A stretch of 64,000 bases of DNA from the NCBI GenBank assembly GCA_907163375.1, contig CAJQUW010000502.1, forward strand, positions 1 to 64,000. Reading direction: 5' to 3'. The notes under the pieces were generated by a model, which ran no database searches, was not told where the DNA came from, and was given only the letters and a program-made list of their open reading frames with translations. The position numbers were made by a program, and so were the translations under genes. This DNA is from Prostheceraeus crozeri (Eukaryota > Platyhelminthes > Polycladida > Euryleptidae). Numbering within the stretch: position 1 is the first letter of the stretch; every line of letters starts with the position of its first letter. Below, piece by piece: positions 29,751 to 42,164 of the stretch.

Positions 29751-30060
29751 TGCCGATACAGTTTCATGGATTATAACAAAAACGATTTTTTGTTCTACAC
29801 AACGCCTTTTCATTACTACGAGGGTGGATCAAAAAGTAATGCCTGTTTGTTTGTGAAATCGAAATGTGGGCTCATATCTACATGATCTTTTGAAGAAAGG
29901 TAAACTTGTATTCATTGGTTCTGCACAACCAAATAATCGATCGCTGCAACTTAATTTTGAAGCGCATGACACATTTTAATGAACAATACTCAGGCGCGTC
30001 ACTTAGTCATATTATCACTCGCGACGGTGGTGTAACTGCATTCTTCAGACACTCGAATGC

Positions 30061-31081
30061 ATGAATGAGAAACTAAAGCACAAAACTGTGATCAAGTTTT
30101 TGACCAGGGAAGGTTGTTCAGCTGTAGAAATCCACACTCGACTGATAAATGTCTATGGAGACTCTGTCATAGACATCAGCAACGTTCGTCGTTGGGTGAA
30201 GAAGTTTCGTGAAGGAGAATCGGAAATTGTGGACAAGTCGTGGAGTGGTCGACCATCAACTGCAGTCAACGATGAAAATCGACAACTTGTTGACAACGCC
30301 ATTCGAGGAAATCGCCGTATTACGATCGGTGAAATAGAGGATGCTCTCAAAGTGTCATATGGCTCCATCCAGTCAATGATTACTGAATTGGACTACCGCA
30401 AGATTTGTGCGAAATGGGTTCCAAGACGGCTGACACCGGATCTGGAGGACAGACGCATGGATGTTTGCAACGAGCTGCTGGAGGCGTATGAGGCAAATGG
30501 AGATGACGTCTTCTCGAATCTGGTCACAGGAGACGAAACGTGGGCGTACCTCTACGATCCGGAATCCAAAAGACAATCGATGGAATGGCGCCATCCCGAT
30601 TCCACACGTCCACGGAAATTCAGGACACAGCGATCGTGCCAGAAATTTCTTGCAACCGTTTTCAGGGATAGCCAAGGCATTCTTCTGATTGTCATTACTT
30701 TCTGGAACATGAATGCACCGTTAACAGTGACCGATACATCGCTACACTGAAGAAACTCAGAGAAGCCATCAGAAGAAGAAGGCCGGAGAACGATCTTCAT
30801 GACAATGCTCGTCCTCACACCTCGCTCGCCACAACTGCGGCTATCTCTCATATGGGTTGGTCTGTTGTTCCTCATCCACCGCACAGCCCGGATCTTGCTC
30901 CTTCGGATTTCCATTTATTTCCGTCCATGAAGGAAAGCATTCGAGGACCTAGATGAAGTCAAGGGGGCGATCAAAGCGTGGGTAAGACAATGCCCTCAGG
31001 ATTTTTTCAAGACAGATTCCAATCCTGGATAAAACGATGGCGCAAATGTGTTGAACTGTGCGGTGATTATGTTGAAAGCTG
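30061..31081 (+). pseudogene. Mariner transposase, frameshifted
   Basis: The first 229 codons (30061-30750) carry the paired HTH region (VIKFLTREGCSAVEIHTRL, VRRWVKKFREG, SWSGRPSTA) and the first catalytic motif LVTGDETWAYLYDPESK with WRHPDS. Downstream, in another frame from about 30745, come LHDNARPHTS and SPDLAPSDFHLFPSMKE (second and third catalytic aspartates, 34-residue spacing), then the end CVELCGDYVES near 31081. The triad is intact, but the frame shift after codon 220 prevents a complete enzyme of about 345 residues. Confidence 0.88.
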
Positions 31082-31098
31082 ACGTTTTAACGGATATA

Positions 31099-32825
31099 CA
31101 GGGTGGCGCACGTAAACCGCCAGATTTTAAACTTTTATTACTCCTCAAATATTCATCCGATCGTCATGAAATTTCGACTCATACTAGTTTGGAGTATAGG
31201 ATTTGTGATGATTATACCTGTTGTACTGAGAATTGTCGGAAAATTCTGATTCTATTGACCGAATGACATGTACTCATTTTGTTGACATCGAAAATCTAGA
31301 TCAAGTTAATTAACTTAACATGAATCGTTTCTGCACAACGAATTGTGCGCAGTCTTGAAGTGAATATTGCTCAGTTACTTCCATGTCATATAAAATACCA
31401 TTCGACGATTAAATCACTATCTGAAAAGAATCGAACATAGAAGAATGGATGATTATTCGGTTGCAGAACGAGCAAAATGCGCGGCTTGGTACGAATGGCT
31501 CAAGAGTCCAGTGGAGGTACAAAGGCTTTATCATTCAGAGTATGGCAAGAACGCGAGAGCACCGGATGCCCGTACCATAAAGCGGTGGCACACAAACCTG
31601 TTGACCAGTGGTAGTGTGGTAACTGTCAAGCGGGACCGGTCATCTTCTGAACGAACGGAGCAGAATGTGGAACGAGTTGTGCAGCACTTCGAGGAGGACC
31701 CAAACACATCTACCCGTCGTGCATCTAATGCGCTTCAAGTGAGTCGCCGCACTATCCAGCGCATCCTCCATGACTATGGATGGCATCCGTACAAGGTCCA
31801 GGTGGTGCAGCGATTACACGAAGAAGATCTGGAAAACCGAATGGAGTTCGCAGAACAGGAGCTACAGCGCATCCAAGCCAACCCGAGCCATTTAGTGGAA
31901 CTAACCTGGTCCGATGAAGCTCACTTCCATCTGGATGGTGGTGTGAATCGCCACAATTGTCGTTATTGGGCCAACCAGAACCCTCACTGGATCAAGCAAG
32001 AGTCTATGCACTCGCCACGCACCAACGTCTGGGCGGCAATCAGCCAATCAGGTATCTACGGACCGTTCTTCTTCCACACCTCTGTCAACAAGGATCGGTA
32101 TCTCAAGATGCTACAGGAGGAATTTTGGCCAGCGGTGCAGTCGGACAGAAGAGGCAGGAGCATCATATTCATGCAGGATGGTGCACCTCCACACTGGGGA
32201 CTTCCTGTGCGTGAGTGGTTGAACAAGAAGATGCCTAACAGGTGGATGGGACGTGGATCTCCTAACATGCCCTGGCCACCGTGTTCACCTGACCTGACGC
32301 CTTGCGATTTCTGCTTGTGGGGTTTTGTCAAGTCGAAGGTTTACCATACACGGCCAACATCCATGCAAGACCTGAAGGACCGCATCATACAAGCATTTCA
32401 AGAAGTGACAACTAAGATGTGTCGAGAAACTGCTCCGGCCTACCAAAAGCGACTCGAATCCGTCCTCGAGAATGGAGGAGGACATGTTGAAGTTCGATGA
32501 CTACTAACACTTTTTCATTTAATAAATGTTTTCTATGACATTTACCTTAATTCGTTTTGGTCATTATTGATAAAGACGTGGGGGAAATAAAGGGAAAAGT
32601 TTATCATTAAATTTTACATGTTAAGATACATTGTTGGTATGTCAATTTTACTACATGTCATTCGGTCAATAGAATCAGAATTTTCTGACAATTCTCAGTA
32701 CAACATGTATAATCATCACAAATCCTATACTCCAAACTAGTATGAGTCGAAATTTCATGACGATCGGATGAATATTTGAGGAGTAATAAAAGTTTAAAAT
32801 CCGGCGGTTTACGTGCGCCACCCTG
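31099..32825 (+). mobile_element. Young long-TIR mariner-like transposon, apparently complete
   Basis: Terminal inverted repeats of 174 bp (31099-31272 and 32652-32825) differ at only three positions and begin CAGGGTGGCGCACG. TA duplications flank them (31097-31098 and 32826-32827). The element lies inside the mariner at 29819-32919 and is therefore younger. A single uninterrupted transposase gene fills the middle. High TIR identity plus open frame suggests recent, possibly current, mobility. Confidence 0.95.
31445..32500 (+). CDS. Intact 351-aa mariner-like transposase
   Basis: N-terminal HTH pair: AERAKCAAWYEWLKSP...VQRLYHSEYGKN and ASNALQVSRRTIQRILHDYGW. Catalytic domain: first aspartate in LTWSDEAHFHLDG, second in IFMQDGAPPHW, third acidic residue in PPCSPDLTPCDFCLW. 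I count 42 residues between the second and third, longer than the 34 of classical mariner, so it belongs with the long-spacer DDD relatives in the IS630-Tc1-mariner superfamily. It would cut and paste the 1.7-kb element at TA sites. The start ATG follows GAAGA and is the first in frame; no disabling change is visible. Confidence 0.93.
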   Translation: MDDYSVAERAKCAAWYEWLKSPVEVQRLYHSEYGKNARAPDARTIKRWHTNLLTSGSVVTVKRDRSSSERTEQNVERVVQHFEEDPNTSTRRASNALQVSRRTIQRILHDYGWHPYKVQVVQRLHEEDLENRMEFAEQELQRIQANPSHLVELTWSDEAHFHLDGGVNRHNCRYWANQNPHWIKQESMHSPRTNVWAAISQSGIYGPFFFHTSVNKDRYLKMLQEEFWPAVQSDRRGRSIIFMQDGAPPHWGLPVREWLNKKMPNRWMGRGSPNMPWPPCSPDLTPCDFCLWGFVKSKVYHTRPTSMQDLKDRIIQAFQEVTTKMCRETAPAYQKRLESVLENGGGHVEVR

Positions 32826-32924
32826 TACACCAAAGATTGTTCAGTAGGTTAGTTTTTCTGTTATCAGCTTAAATAAAGAAATGATTGACAAACAGGCATT
32901 ACCTTTTGATCCGCCCTCGTACTC

Positions 32925-35900
32925 AGGCATGGGGGGCGAAACCGGAGGAATCACATCCCTGCACAAATCTGAAAATGGTACTCATGTAGTCTATCTATAG
33001 GCTAGAATAACGGAGATATGCTAAGCGAAAATCTCGAACATTAATCAAATCACATTGAAATATTGACCAATATTGAAATATTGATTTACCATATTTGCTA
33101 TTACAGACCAAGCTTTTTAGACGGTCTATCGACTTTTGAAACTGTTTTCAATTGAAGTGCTAAAGGGGCTGGCCAAGCGGTCACGGAATTTCATTTTCAC
33201 TGTTAACATGACTGCTACTCAGTCAATGAAGATCTATTTTCCTTTTGAATTCCTTTTGAAATTCCTCTTCAATGACACAGAAAATAATTTTTGAGAAATT
33301 CATGTTCTTTAATCTGTGTCCATAAAACTCCTCGGCAACGGAATTTCAAAAGTTTAACCTCATTTTTAACATCATTAACAAACATTTAACATCATGTATG
33401 TAGCACAAGTCTCATAGCATGCTGCTCCATTGTGAAAATGCGTGTATTGTGAATGCTATATCGTTTTATGATTATTAGACAATGTTATCACCAAATATTG
33501 TCCGAGTTGTGAAAATTATTCCATTAATAAAATAAGAAAATAATTGGTGCTACATGGTAACGGAATTTCACGTTATCGGAATTTCAAATGTTCATTAAGT
33601 CAACTATAACTAGGCACTATTTCCCTTTTGCTGATTTCTATCCTTACTCCTTATTGCCACACCCATTTGACTTTCAAGGTACATTACAGTGCATAATTAC
33701 ATTATAGATACATGCATAAATAGAAATGCTCTAGGGATTCCCAGCACTCGAGAATTCTTGGAAAATAATCGAGGATGTTGACGATATCATTTTTTTCATT
33801 TCATGGTGCCGAATGGTGGAACAAAGAGAGTGAATTCATTCCTCTTGCAACAACCTATGAAAGTATGATAATTGTATTATTGTCAGTATAATTAACTTTC
33901 TAGGCTTATATAGGTAGTACATTAGGCCTACAGATCAAGGTATGGATGTATTAAGTAGTCAAATAGACATTCAACTTGAGAAAATACTTGAGAAGATAAT
34001 CTGTTACATTTGAGTGCACTTGTGATATATGCATAGGCTTATACATTGGACATATACACAAATTGACTTAGGGGGTGGCAAAAATAGATGTATATTAGTC
34101 TCCCCCCCCCCCAACTTACAGCTCTTTTCGGGTCCCCTTTCACATATTTTAATGACTGAAAAAGGAAACATCTCTTATCATTTTAGAACGTTATTCATTA
34201 CAGATAAGATGCCCTTGATGGGAGCAAGCACTTTGATGTGGGAGTGCATAATCGAAACATTTGAGATTCAAACGGCGTGATGAAAGAATCACAATCGTAA
34301 CTGAGTTTGTTAACATGAATCTCGATGACATTCAACATCATTGCAGGATGCAGTGTTAGCTCAATGCAAAATGTAGTCTGCTTCACAGTAGACGTTTCTT
34401 TGAAAGTGGACGCAGATGCGGAGCGAATGTACTGTAGGCAGAAGAAATAGAGACCGCAGCTGAAAATTTGAACTTGACTTCAACACAAATAAATCCTCCT
34501 TACATATTCACCGTTTTGTGCATTTAATGTTGGACGAAGGAGCAGATAGACCTACACAACCATCACTATTTGCCAAGATAGTAACAATGAGCTAGTAATT
34601 AATTTGATGGGATTAATTTTTTTTTAATAGATATTCATGAAAATGTGAGGGAGACCTGAAAAGAGTCCCACCTATACCCTGCGCAATTACTCTAAACTTG
34701 TCAATCTGCAAATCATACATTTCCACTGATGACTAACGTCAGACGTTATTCAGTAGTAGGCTGTGTACTTACGTTATTTGTAGTTACACAGACAGCAATG
34801 CATCCTCAATCATTGAGTTATATTATTTATTTGCTTTATTTCTACCATAAATAACTGCATCATCCTTTTTTTTAAATTAACAAAAGTATTGTCTCAGTAG
34901 GCCTACATCTAGGTGATAGCTATTGTTTTGCAATCTCATCTAAGTATGCAATTATAAGTTCTGATCATAAACGAAAATATTCGCAGAAAGATAGCATGGC
35001 AAATGGGTAGTGTAATCGAGGTAGAAACCAGCGTAAGAGAAGCTTTACAACTTGAATGACTTGATGAACATTTGAAATTCCGCCTCATTTAACAAAGAAG
35101 AATATCAAAATTTATCAAAATATACAGTATGTTGACATGCATCAACATGCTTTCTTTCTGATGAAACTAAGTTTCTTATGCAAAAATCAAGAAGTCAAAA
35201 TTTTGTGATAGACAACAAAAACATGGCAAATTTGGTAACGGAATTTCAGGTGACGGAATTTCAACTGCATATATTTAATTCACCCAGAAAAACGGGGTTC
35301 AAGGATTTGGTGACTATATCACCTTTCATTTAATTACTAAGCATTGCCAATTGATTTTGTATCCACAGAGAAATAGATTCCCACACATCAACATTGTTCA
35401 AAATCAAGAGCTTGAATAAAAGGCTTGATAAGAGACAAACGCGACGTCAAAAACTTACTTTTTTTGTCAAACTTCAAACTTCGACTTCTATTGAACCATA
35501 GAAGATAGGACAAAAATGAGACATGCTCTAGGAACCAGAGAATCAGAGCTTTTCCGAAGTATGAAGGAGAAAAACATGACTTGAATTTCATGTTTCACTC
35601 GACATGTTGACTATCGCGTGGCCAAGCCCCGAAGTAAGTTTCGAGCTACTAGCCATGCAATTCCTAAGAAGCAGTTGGATCTTTAATCACATTGCCCTAG
35701 GTTCACCATGCGTCGATTTTTATGTGGCTGTTCGTAATAATTCTGTTTCACAAGATCCTCTTGGTCCTTGTTTCGTTGGTCGGCTTTTAGGTATTGATAG
35801 ACCTTTATGTTGGTGACTTTATATCTACTACGGCTACCACTTGGTAGAGCAACCAACCTCCACAAGATTGTTTTAATTTCTGTTAAACGTCCTGCTAGTA
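32925..35900. other. No gene; possible old transposon with ACGGAATTTCA repeats
   Basis: Only short random frames. ACGGAATTTCA or TCGGAATTTCA occurs near 33184, 33340, 33559, 33575, 35237 and 35254. GGGGCTGGCCAAGCGGTCAC at about 33168 is an imperfect inverse of the sequence near 35616-35630 (CGCGTGGCCAAGCCCC), hinting at a 2.4-kb element of unknown class. A short poly-C tract lies at 34103-34112. Confidence 0.3.
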
Positions 35901-35939
35901 TCATCAATGATCATTTTCATGAAGTGCTCGACCTCTGAA

Positions 35940-37998
35940 GATCAAATCTTGACAAATTTCAATCCGTTATTTCTGAAGTAGACTGAACAAGAGTCATGGA
36001 ATCAAACAATGTTAATACGGACTAAGATGCTTTCTACAGCACACTGAAAGAAGCAATATCATGCATCCTCGCATCAATCGTGAAATTTTCCCCAAAAACA
36101 AAGCCTTGGGTAACTCCGATATTGCTTGAACTAATAAAGAAACGTTGGAAAGCTTATCGCAACTGCAATTGGAAAGTGTATGAACATTACAAGGAAAAAA
36201 TACGAATCGAAAGAATTAAAGGGTTTAGAGTTCAAATATGTACAAATATGTGTGGTCAGTAGTTAATGACATTCGAGGGAAATGAAGATAACTTAGTAAA
36301 CAAGATCATTTCAATGTTTCCTTGTGCCAACGAAGCGGTCAATTACATAAATCACAGCTTCGCCGACTGTTTTGGAAAAAGTGAGCCGTTCCCACTTCTC
36401 CCAACAGATAATTGTACGACGCATCCCATTTGCTACGAATCACAAGTTTTTGAACTGCTTAACACGTTGAAGACAAATGTTAAAGACTGGTAATGATGGC
36501 GTAATTCCCTTGTTATTGAAAGTTTCCGCGAATTCATTGCACCAACCACTTTGTCATCTTTTCAATCTGTCTATTAAGACCGGTGTTTTCCCCGTTTTCT
36601 GGAAAATCGCAGACATTTGTCCTATTCCCAAAACGCAGCCAATAAACAGAGACAAGTTGAGACCGATATCGTTGTTGCCTATTGTAAGCAAGCTTTGTGA
36701 ACATGTTGTTTTGAAGTGTTTTTATGATGATTTGATTCAAAACTATGATGATTGTCAATTCGCCTACAGACCGTACACTTCAACAGTGTGCGCTCTAGCT
36801 GTTATTCATGACATAATTTGTAAATTTTTGGAAGAGACCAAGGTCATTGGTGTACACATACTTACTTTTGATATGACTAGGGCATTCGACTGTATTCCGC
36901 ACCATCTTCTCTTGAAACGAATTTCAGAATTTTCTATTGATAGCTGTAATATTTTGGTTAATTGGCTAAACAGCTACCTTTGTAATCGCAAACAGCGAGT
37001 AAAATTAGGTCAAAACAGAAGTTCTATGTTGTATGTGACAAGCGGGGTTTCTCAGGGATCAAAACTTTCTCACCATCTGTTTTCTTTGTATACGCGTATG
37101 TCAAGTTATAAGCCCCGTCATGCTTCTGTAAGAGCTGTGAAGTACGCTGAAAATGTTCCATTAGTCATTCCTGTGTATCGCAATATCAATGACTTGGACA
37201 TTGCTTCAAATTCTTTAAGAATTGGTGCTTTCGCAATCAATGCATGTCAACAGCAGAAAATCCAAAGTTCTCAATGTCAATTTTTCGGATCTTCATATGT
37301 AACCTGCCCAACATATTCAGAATGTAACAGAGTTGAAAATTTTGGGTTTATTTTTCAATTATAGGCTTACATGGTCAAGACAATTTGATCACACTATATC
37401 GAATGTTTCAAAACAATTATATGTCCTTCGTATTTTAAAAAGAAATTCTGAATCACGATCAACTTTTGATTGTTTATTATTCCATCGTCCGATCTATTAT
37501 AGACTATGCATCACCTGTCTTTCTCAATCCTGGTGTTACTCTTGATTGCAAACTGTTACTTTTCTGTAAGAGAGCTTTTCGTATCATACATGGGTTTGAT
37601 GTTCGCTCTTGTTAAAGATGCTCGATATTGGATATCTCAGATCGAATAAACATGTTGGTGCTAAGACTGTTCAGGCAATCCCTTTTGAACAACCGACACA
37701 TTCTCCATGACCACCTACCTTCTGTGTCTAATCACACTCAAAGACTCATACTGCCATATATTAAAACAACACATAGACTGAATTCGTTCTTCTTAAGTGC
37801 CATGTTGTACAATGCTTCCTTGGCTTCGTCCGAACAATCATGACCTATTTGCCTTGTTACTTTTTGACTTTATCTTCTTCATTGCTTGATATTCATGCTA
37901 CGTTACTATTTCGCTATGTGTGTGCAACTCCGCGATTCCCATTGGAGGTGCCAGAATCGTAATTTGTTTTCCAAATATACGCTAATTCATTCATTCAC
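35940..37998 (+). pseudogene. CR1/L2-like LINE fragment, RT inactive
   Basis: The region upstream of RT reads KPWVTPILLELIKKRWKAYR, a conserved linker between endonuclease and RT. The long frame 36477-37364 (295 aa) gives WKIADICPIPKTQ, DKLRPISLLPIVSKLCE, LTFDMTRAFDCIPHHLLL, SGVSQGSKLSHHLFSLY and the active-site position KYAENVPLVIPV, where the usual YADD is YAEN, so the enzyme is dead. Downstream frames keep RLTWSRQFDHTI, a weak CKRAFRIIHG and LNSFFLSAMLYN, the LINE C-terminus. The copy ends in an (ATTC)n-like tail near 37990, as L2/CR1-type LINEs do. The endonuclease half is essentially missing. Confidence 0.82.
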
Positions 37999-38559
37999 CT
38001 TCTCCCATTACTTGATAATCACAAAGTTGTGAATATTTGCGACATACGTCTAATTTCATGATCTCAGTTATTTTCATTTGTCAAATCAGTCAAACCTGCT
38101 TGCATATTTTGATCGTGGAATGTCAGAGTATCAACAACTATATGTCACCATCCTGTAACGGCATGCAAGCATTTCATTGTGAATAGCATCGTCTTCTACA
38201 CTGGTCATGTTCTAACGAAGATTAGTATCAGAACATACTTTTGGCTTGATGGCCTTCATCAATTCGTAAATTCAATTTGTCCTGTATGCTTGTAAATTTT
38301 CTTTGCTGCTGAATAAAGGCATGTGGCTGAGAGCGTGAAGAAATAAATTTTTAATCCGATAAATGTTTTTTGGATATTTTCTTCGTAGCTTGATGTCGTC
38401 CTATTTTCTGTGATTGTCGCCATCCATTCGTTCATAATCTGATTATGACACACGATAAATTGATGTTGAATTTATTATTTCATATCTTCTCTAACAGATT
38501 TGTCGACAACATCTCAGGTCCTCATCGAGGTTTGTCGAGTATGGAACCACAACTGAAGT

Positions 38560-39290
38560 TCGTCGGCTTGCTTTATTTAAGTTACGCAACATTGCTTTGC
38601 TGGCATTTAGTGTGACGCAATATAGCAGTTTGAGGTCCAGCAACAGAGCACGTAGACAGAAGAAAGTAAATGCAATGTCAATAAATACAACTACAGAAAT
38701 GCACCGGACGACTCTTTAACATTGTATGGAGGCTCTGTTATACAAGACATGAACAAGTTCTGCTATCTTGGATCTACTAATAATACTGAGCGTGTGTATT
38801 TCAGAGCAAATGAAAATCGTTCATACGAAGATATGGTTGCCTTTCAAAAAGACATAAACGACTAAGAAATATACTGTTGTCTTTCAAATCTTTCACGTAT
38901 TGCAAGAAAAAAAATCTCGAGCGTCTAATCGTAGATCTTTGCGGCTATATGAAGCGTACCGCATGTGGTAAGAGTGAAATGGAGCGACGATGTGTCGAGT
39001 GAAGAGGCTGCAAAGATGTGTGGTCTGACGGAACAGAAAGGTCTGGTTCGAAAAGAACGCCTGAGATACCTTTTGGTCATGTGAAGAGAGTGGGAGAAAA
39101 GTGCTTCGGGTGAGATGCAAATATGGACGTGAAAGGACGATGATCTGCTGGAAGGTCAAGATGAACATGGCGCCAATGTAACAGTGAAGAGCTCAGGATA
39201 TCTGGAACTTCCGAGGAACCTTCCGAGAATGGGGAAGAGTCATGAATCGTCCAGTCCAAGGAAATGGGAATCAAAGGCCGAAAACGTGAA
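38560..39290 (+). pseudogene. Second LINE fragment: RT thumb and C-terminal region
   Basis: In pieces: GSVIQDMNKFCYLGSTNN (the NKFCYLGS block that follows RT in several LINE clades), then RRLRLYEAYRMWRVKWSDDVSSEEAAKMCGL.. in the pattern W.D.VSNEE....GL, and VRKERLRYLLVM (compare the usual RRRLRWLGHV). Several frame changes break it. The catalytic RT part and everything upstream are absent. Clade cannot be fixed; RTE- or L1-like LINEs carry this C-terminal block. Confidence 0.6.
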
Positions 39291-39299
39291 GTAGGAGTC

Positions 39300-42150
39300 A
39301 GTTTACAATAGCACCATTCTGTGAAACATGGGACATATTGGTGGATTTCAATCTATGCTGAATACCACTATTGGGACCGAAGATAAATTTCAAGTTTTCT
39401 TACATTTCAACAGCTGGAATGTCGGAGTTTAATAAATAGGTTTATGCTAATGGAATGTCAAAAGTTTAGTGACCCGACCAAGAAATGAGAAAAATCGGAT
39501 TTCGCAGTAGTGCTAGAGTTCAATGGTTAATGGTTAATTTCAGGTAGATCGATTGAAATAAAAAAGTGAATATCACCGGGTTTGTGACCGGGAGTAAAAT
39601 AGGGATTCTTGTCGATGTTGAGATTTAAAATATACCTCCTGATTCCTGATTTTGGATGAAATGGCAGCTATTCATGTCTGTTCCTATTTCTCAGTTGTGG
39701 ATGAAACACATTCTGTTTACGTTCTGTTAACTGTTCTGTTTACGTTAGTGACTAGGCCTCGAAATGAGGACTGAACCAGGGTTTGATTAAGAAAATCGGT
39801 GTGTTACTGTGCAAACATTCAGAACATCTGGCAATCTATGAGTTAAAAAAAAGGGATACGTTGAAGTAAAAATTATGGCTACTGGAGCGCTCCACAGTTT
39901 GCCATTTACCTTACATAAACCTATTAGTTCATATATTCGTGTTGTTTTCTGGGATGATGCTCTGCAAAACAGTTAAGTTCAAAAGTCTGTTATAATTTAA
40001 ACACAAAAGCAAGTCTATTTACAGCAGCAAGATCTATGATCATCGAATCGTCGACTTGCAATTTTCAAAGCACTTCGATCATGATTTCACCTGGTATCTC
40101 CATGCAAAATCCAGAAGCTCAAGCGAACATTTATGCACCTTCATTGATTATGATGATTTCGAAGTGCAAAATATAGAAGAGTCGATTTAGTCGAGTCATT
40201 CGTGTCTTCGGAGATGGACAATTCCCAACAAGTAATCAAATAATCATCTTCAAGGATTGCTCAATTTACATTTACGACCATGTTTTTGATACGACCGTAA
40301 AAAATTATTCTGTTATTTTGCTATTTGCTTGTTGCGCTGCTGACCGTGATCATATAAACAAGTAGTGTTAAATATCTTTGTCCAACTTGTTTTATACTAC
40401 TTACAAGGGGGAGTCGTCTCGGTAGTATTTAAATTGGCAAAATTTTGACATTTTTAAAACTGCTCAAATATATTTTTGGACCACGGGAACGTAATCTCTG
40501 CAAAAACTGAATCTTTTCATATAAAATTTTTTGCTGTATACAGATACTTGTTTGAGTCGACACTGTACCTATATATCCCTACTCTATGGCAGTACCACAT
40601 GCAATGCATGTAAATGCTTGAAGTTTTGGATGGATCTGGACTCTTGGACACTTTGCAGATTATTCCAATGAGTCAATTTTGTCTCATTTGTCGCACTGTC
40701 TCCATGTCAAACATGTCTCATTTGTCACACTTAAGACAATCTGTTCAGGTGTCGATTTATGCTAATTCTAATGTACCTATTTCCATCTACCCTTTATTTT
40801 CTATTTAGCCTCCATTTTTCATCCTCTCAATTTGTCAATGAATGCACTAGACATCCAGATTGCCGGGTATTGCTGGTGTACGATGCAATCTACTTGATGA
40901 ACACTGTTTCATGCTTACATGCACGCACTTGCTCCATGATGCACATTCCACTCAATGGGGACATGAATACAACCAAAGATAGAAGACTTTGTAATACTTT
41001 TCCGTATTCACTCAATACGCAGAATCATTGTACACGCTAGGTTGATAGAAACAGATTGTACGGAAAGAGAAAATTGATCGTTTTAATGTGATAAATAATA
41101 TCAAAGACACATTGTTATGACAGTTTAAATTACTAGGATCGTTTTGTAGAATGTACGGAGCAGAAACTTATGTAGATGTGAAACTTGGTTTAAGTCATAT
41201 AAACATATTTTTTGGTTGTAATGCAATGTCTGCATCATTTCATGATGATGACTGGGTTATAATTCTAGATAATATTTGTGTAGACTGGAATTATCATTGC
41301 ATGGCCTGAGACAATGATTCTTCGGCATGTCAGCTGTCTCGAAGAAAATGAGTGGTTATGTTTTGTAGCAATTTACTTACTCGAAGTCGCCTCATATGTG
41401 AGGAGAGGAGAATTTCCAATGTGATTTCACGGCGATAGCCCGTGATCCCCAATGTTTCGGTCAAATGTATTTTTCTTGTTCGCCTTCATTGTTTCCCCAC
41501 AGTCATCCTTTCATTTCAGCAAAGATGTGTGAGAAGCATATTCAACCTAGATTGGAGCACTGGATTGTAAGGTGTACCTACAGCTGAATCAATCAGATAC
41601 ACTTTCCGGAAAAAATCGGCTTAGAAAGAAGGACTCTAAGTCATAAAATATATTGATTAAATTTGATCAATTTTCTGTCACTTCAGCAGGTGGAAGAGGA
41701 ACAGAGGATGCAGACTGCACAGTTATATATTATAAACGCAAATTTCAAAATTTATACATTAATTCAGCTGTTATGCATATTGTTGCTTGGCTTCATAGTG
41801 CAAATAAAAATTCTCCGATATCTTCTGTTGTATTACCAGACACCCGCTGTAAAGTCATAGAAGTATAAATAGAAATATTTGGAGGCATGGCCAATCATGA
41901 TGGAAAATGAAATATTGATAGAGTAAATTAGTATGGTATCGTACATAATCACGAGTGCGCATGCGAAAAACGAAATTTGGTTCACCAATTTAAAAAAAAT
42001 TGCATGTTAAATAATCTACAATATTCTTATGAAAGCATAACTTATTGTCATGACATAAGTACTCTTCGTTGCAACTCAGCTTTTCTCTAAATGAAAATGA
42101 TCGCTTCAGACATGGTTGAGTAGTGAAAATCGGTTTAATGGCAACTGAAG
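39300..42150. other. No recognisable gene
   Basis: Nearly 3 kb with only short frames and no family match on either strand. No tandem array seen. Confidence 0.45.
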
Positions 42151-42164
42151 AAAAATGAAGCATT

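Larger units (their letters stand above)
29819..32919 (+). mobile_element. Mariner (DD34D) element, interrupted by a younger nested element
   Basis: Ends CGAGGGTGGATCAAAAAGTAATGCCTGTTTGT and its inverse (two mismatches in 31 bp) are flanked by TA on both sides (29817-29818 and 32920-32921). Without the 1727-bp insert at 31099-32825 the element would be about 1.37 kb, normal for mariner. The transposase frame starts at 30061; the insertion falls after its coding end, so transposase loss has other causes. Confidence 0.92.
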
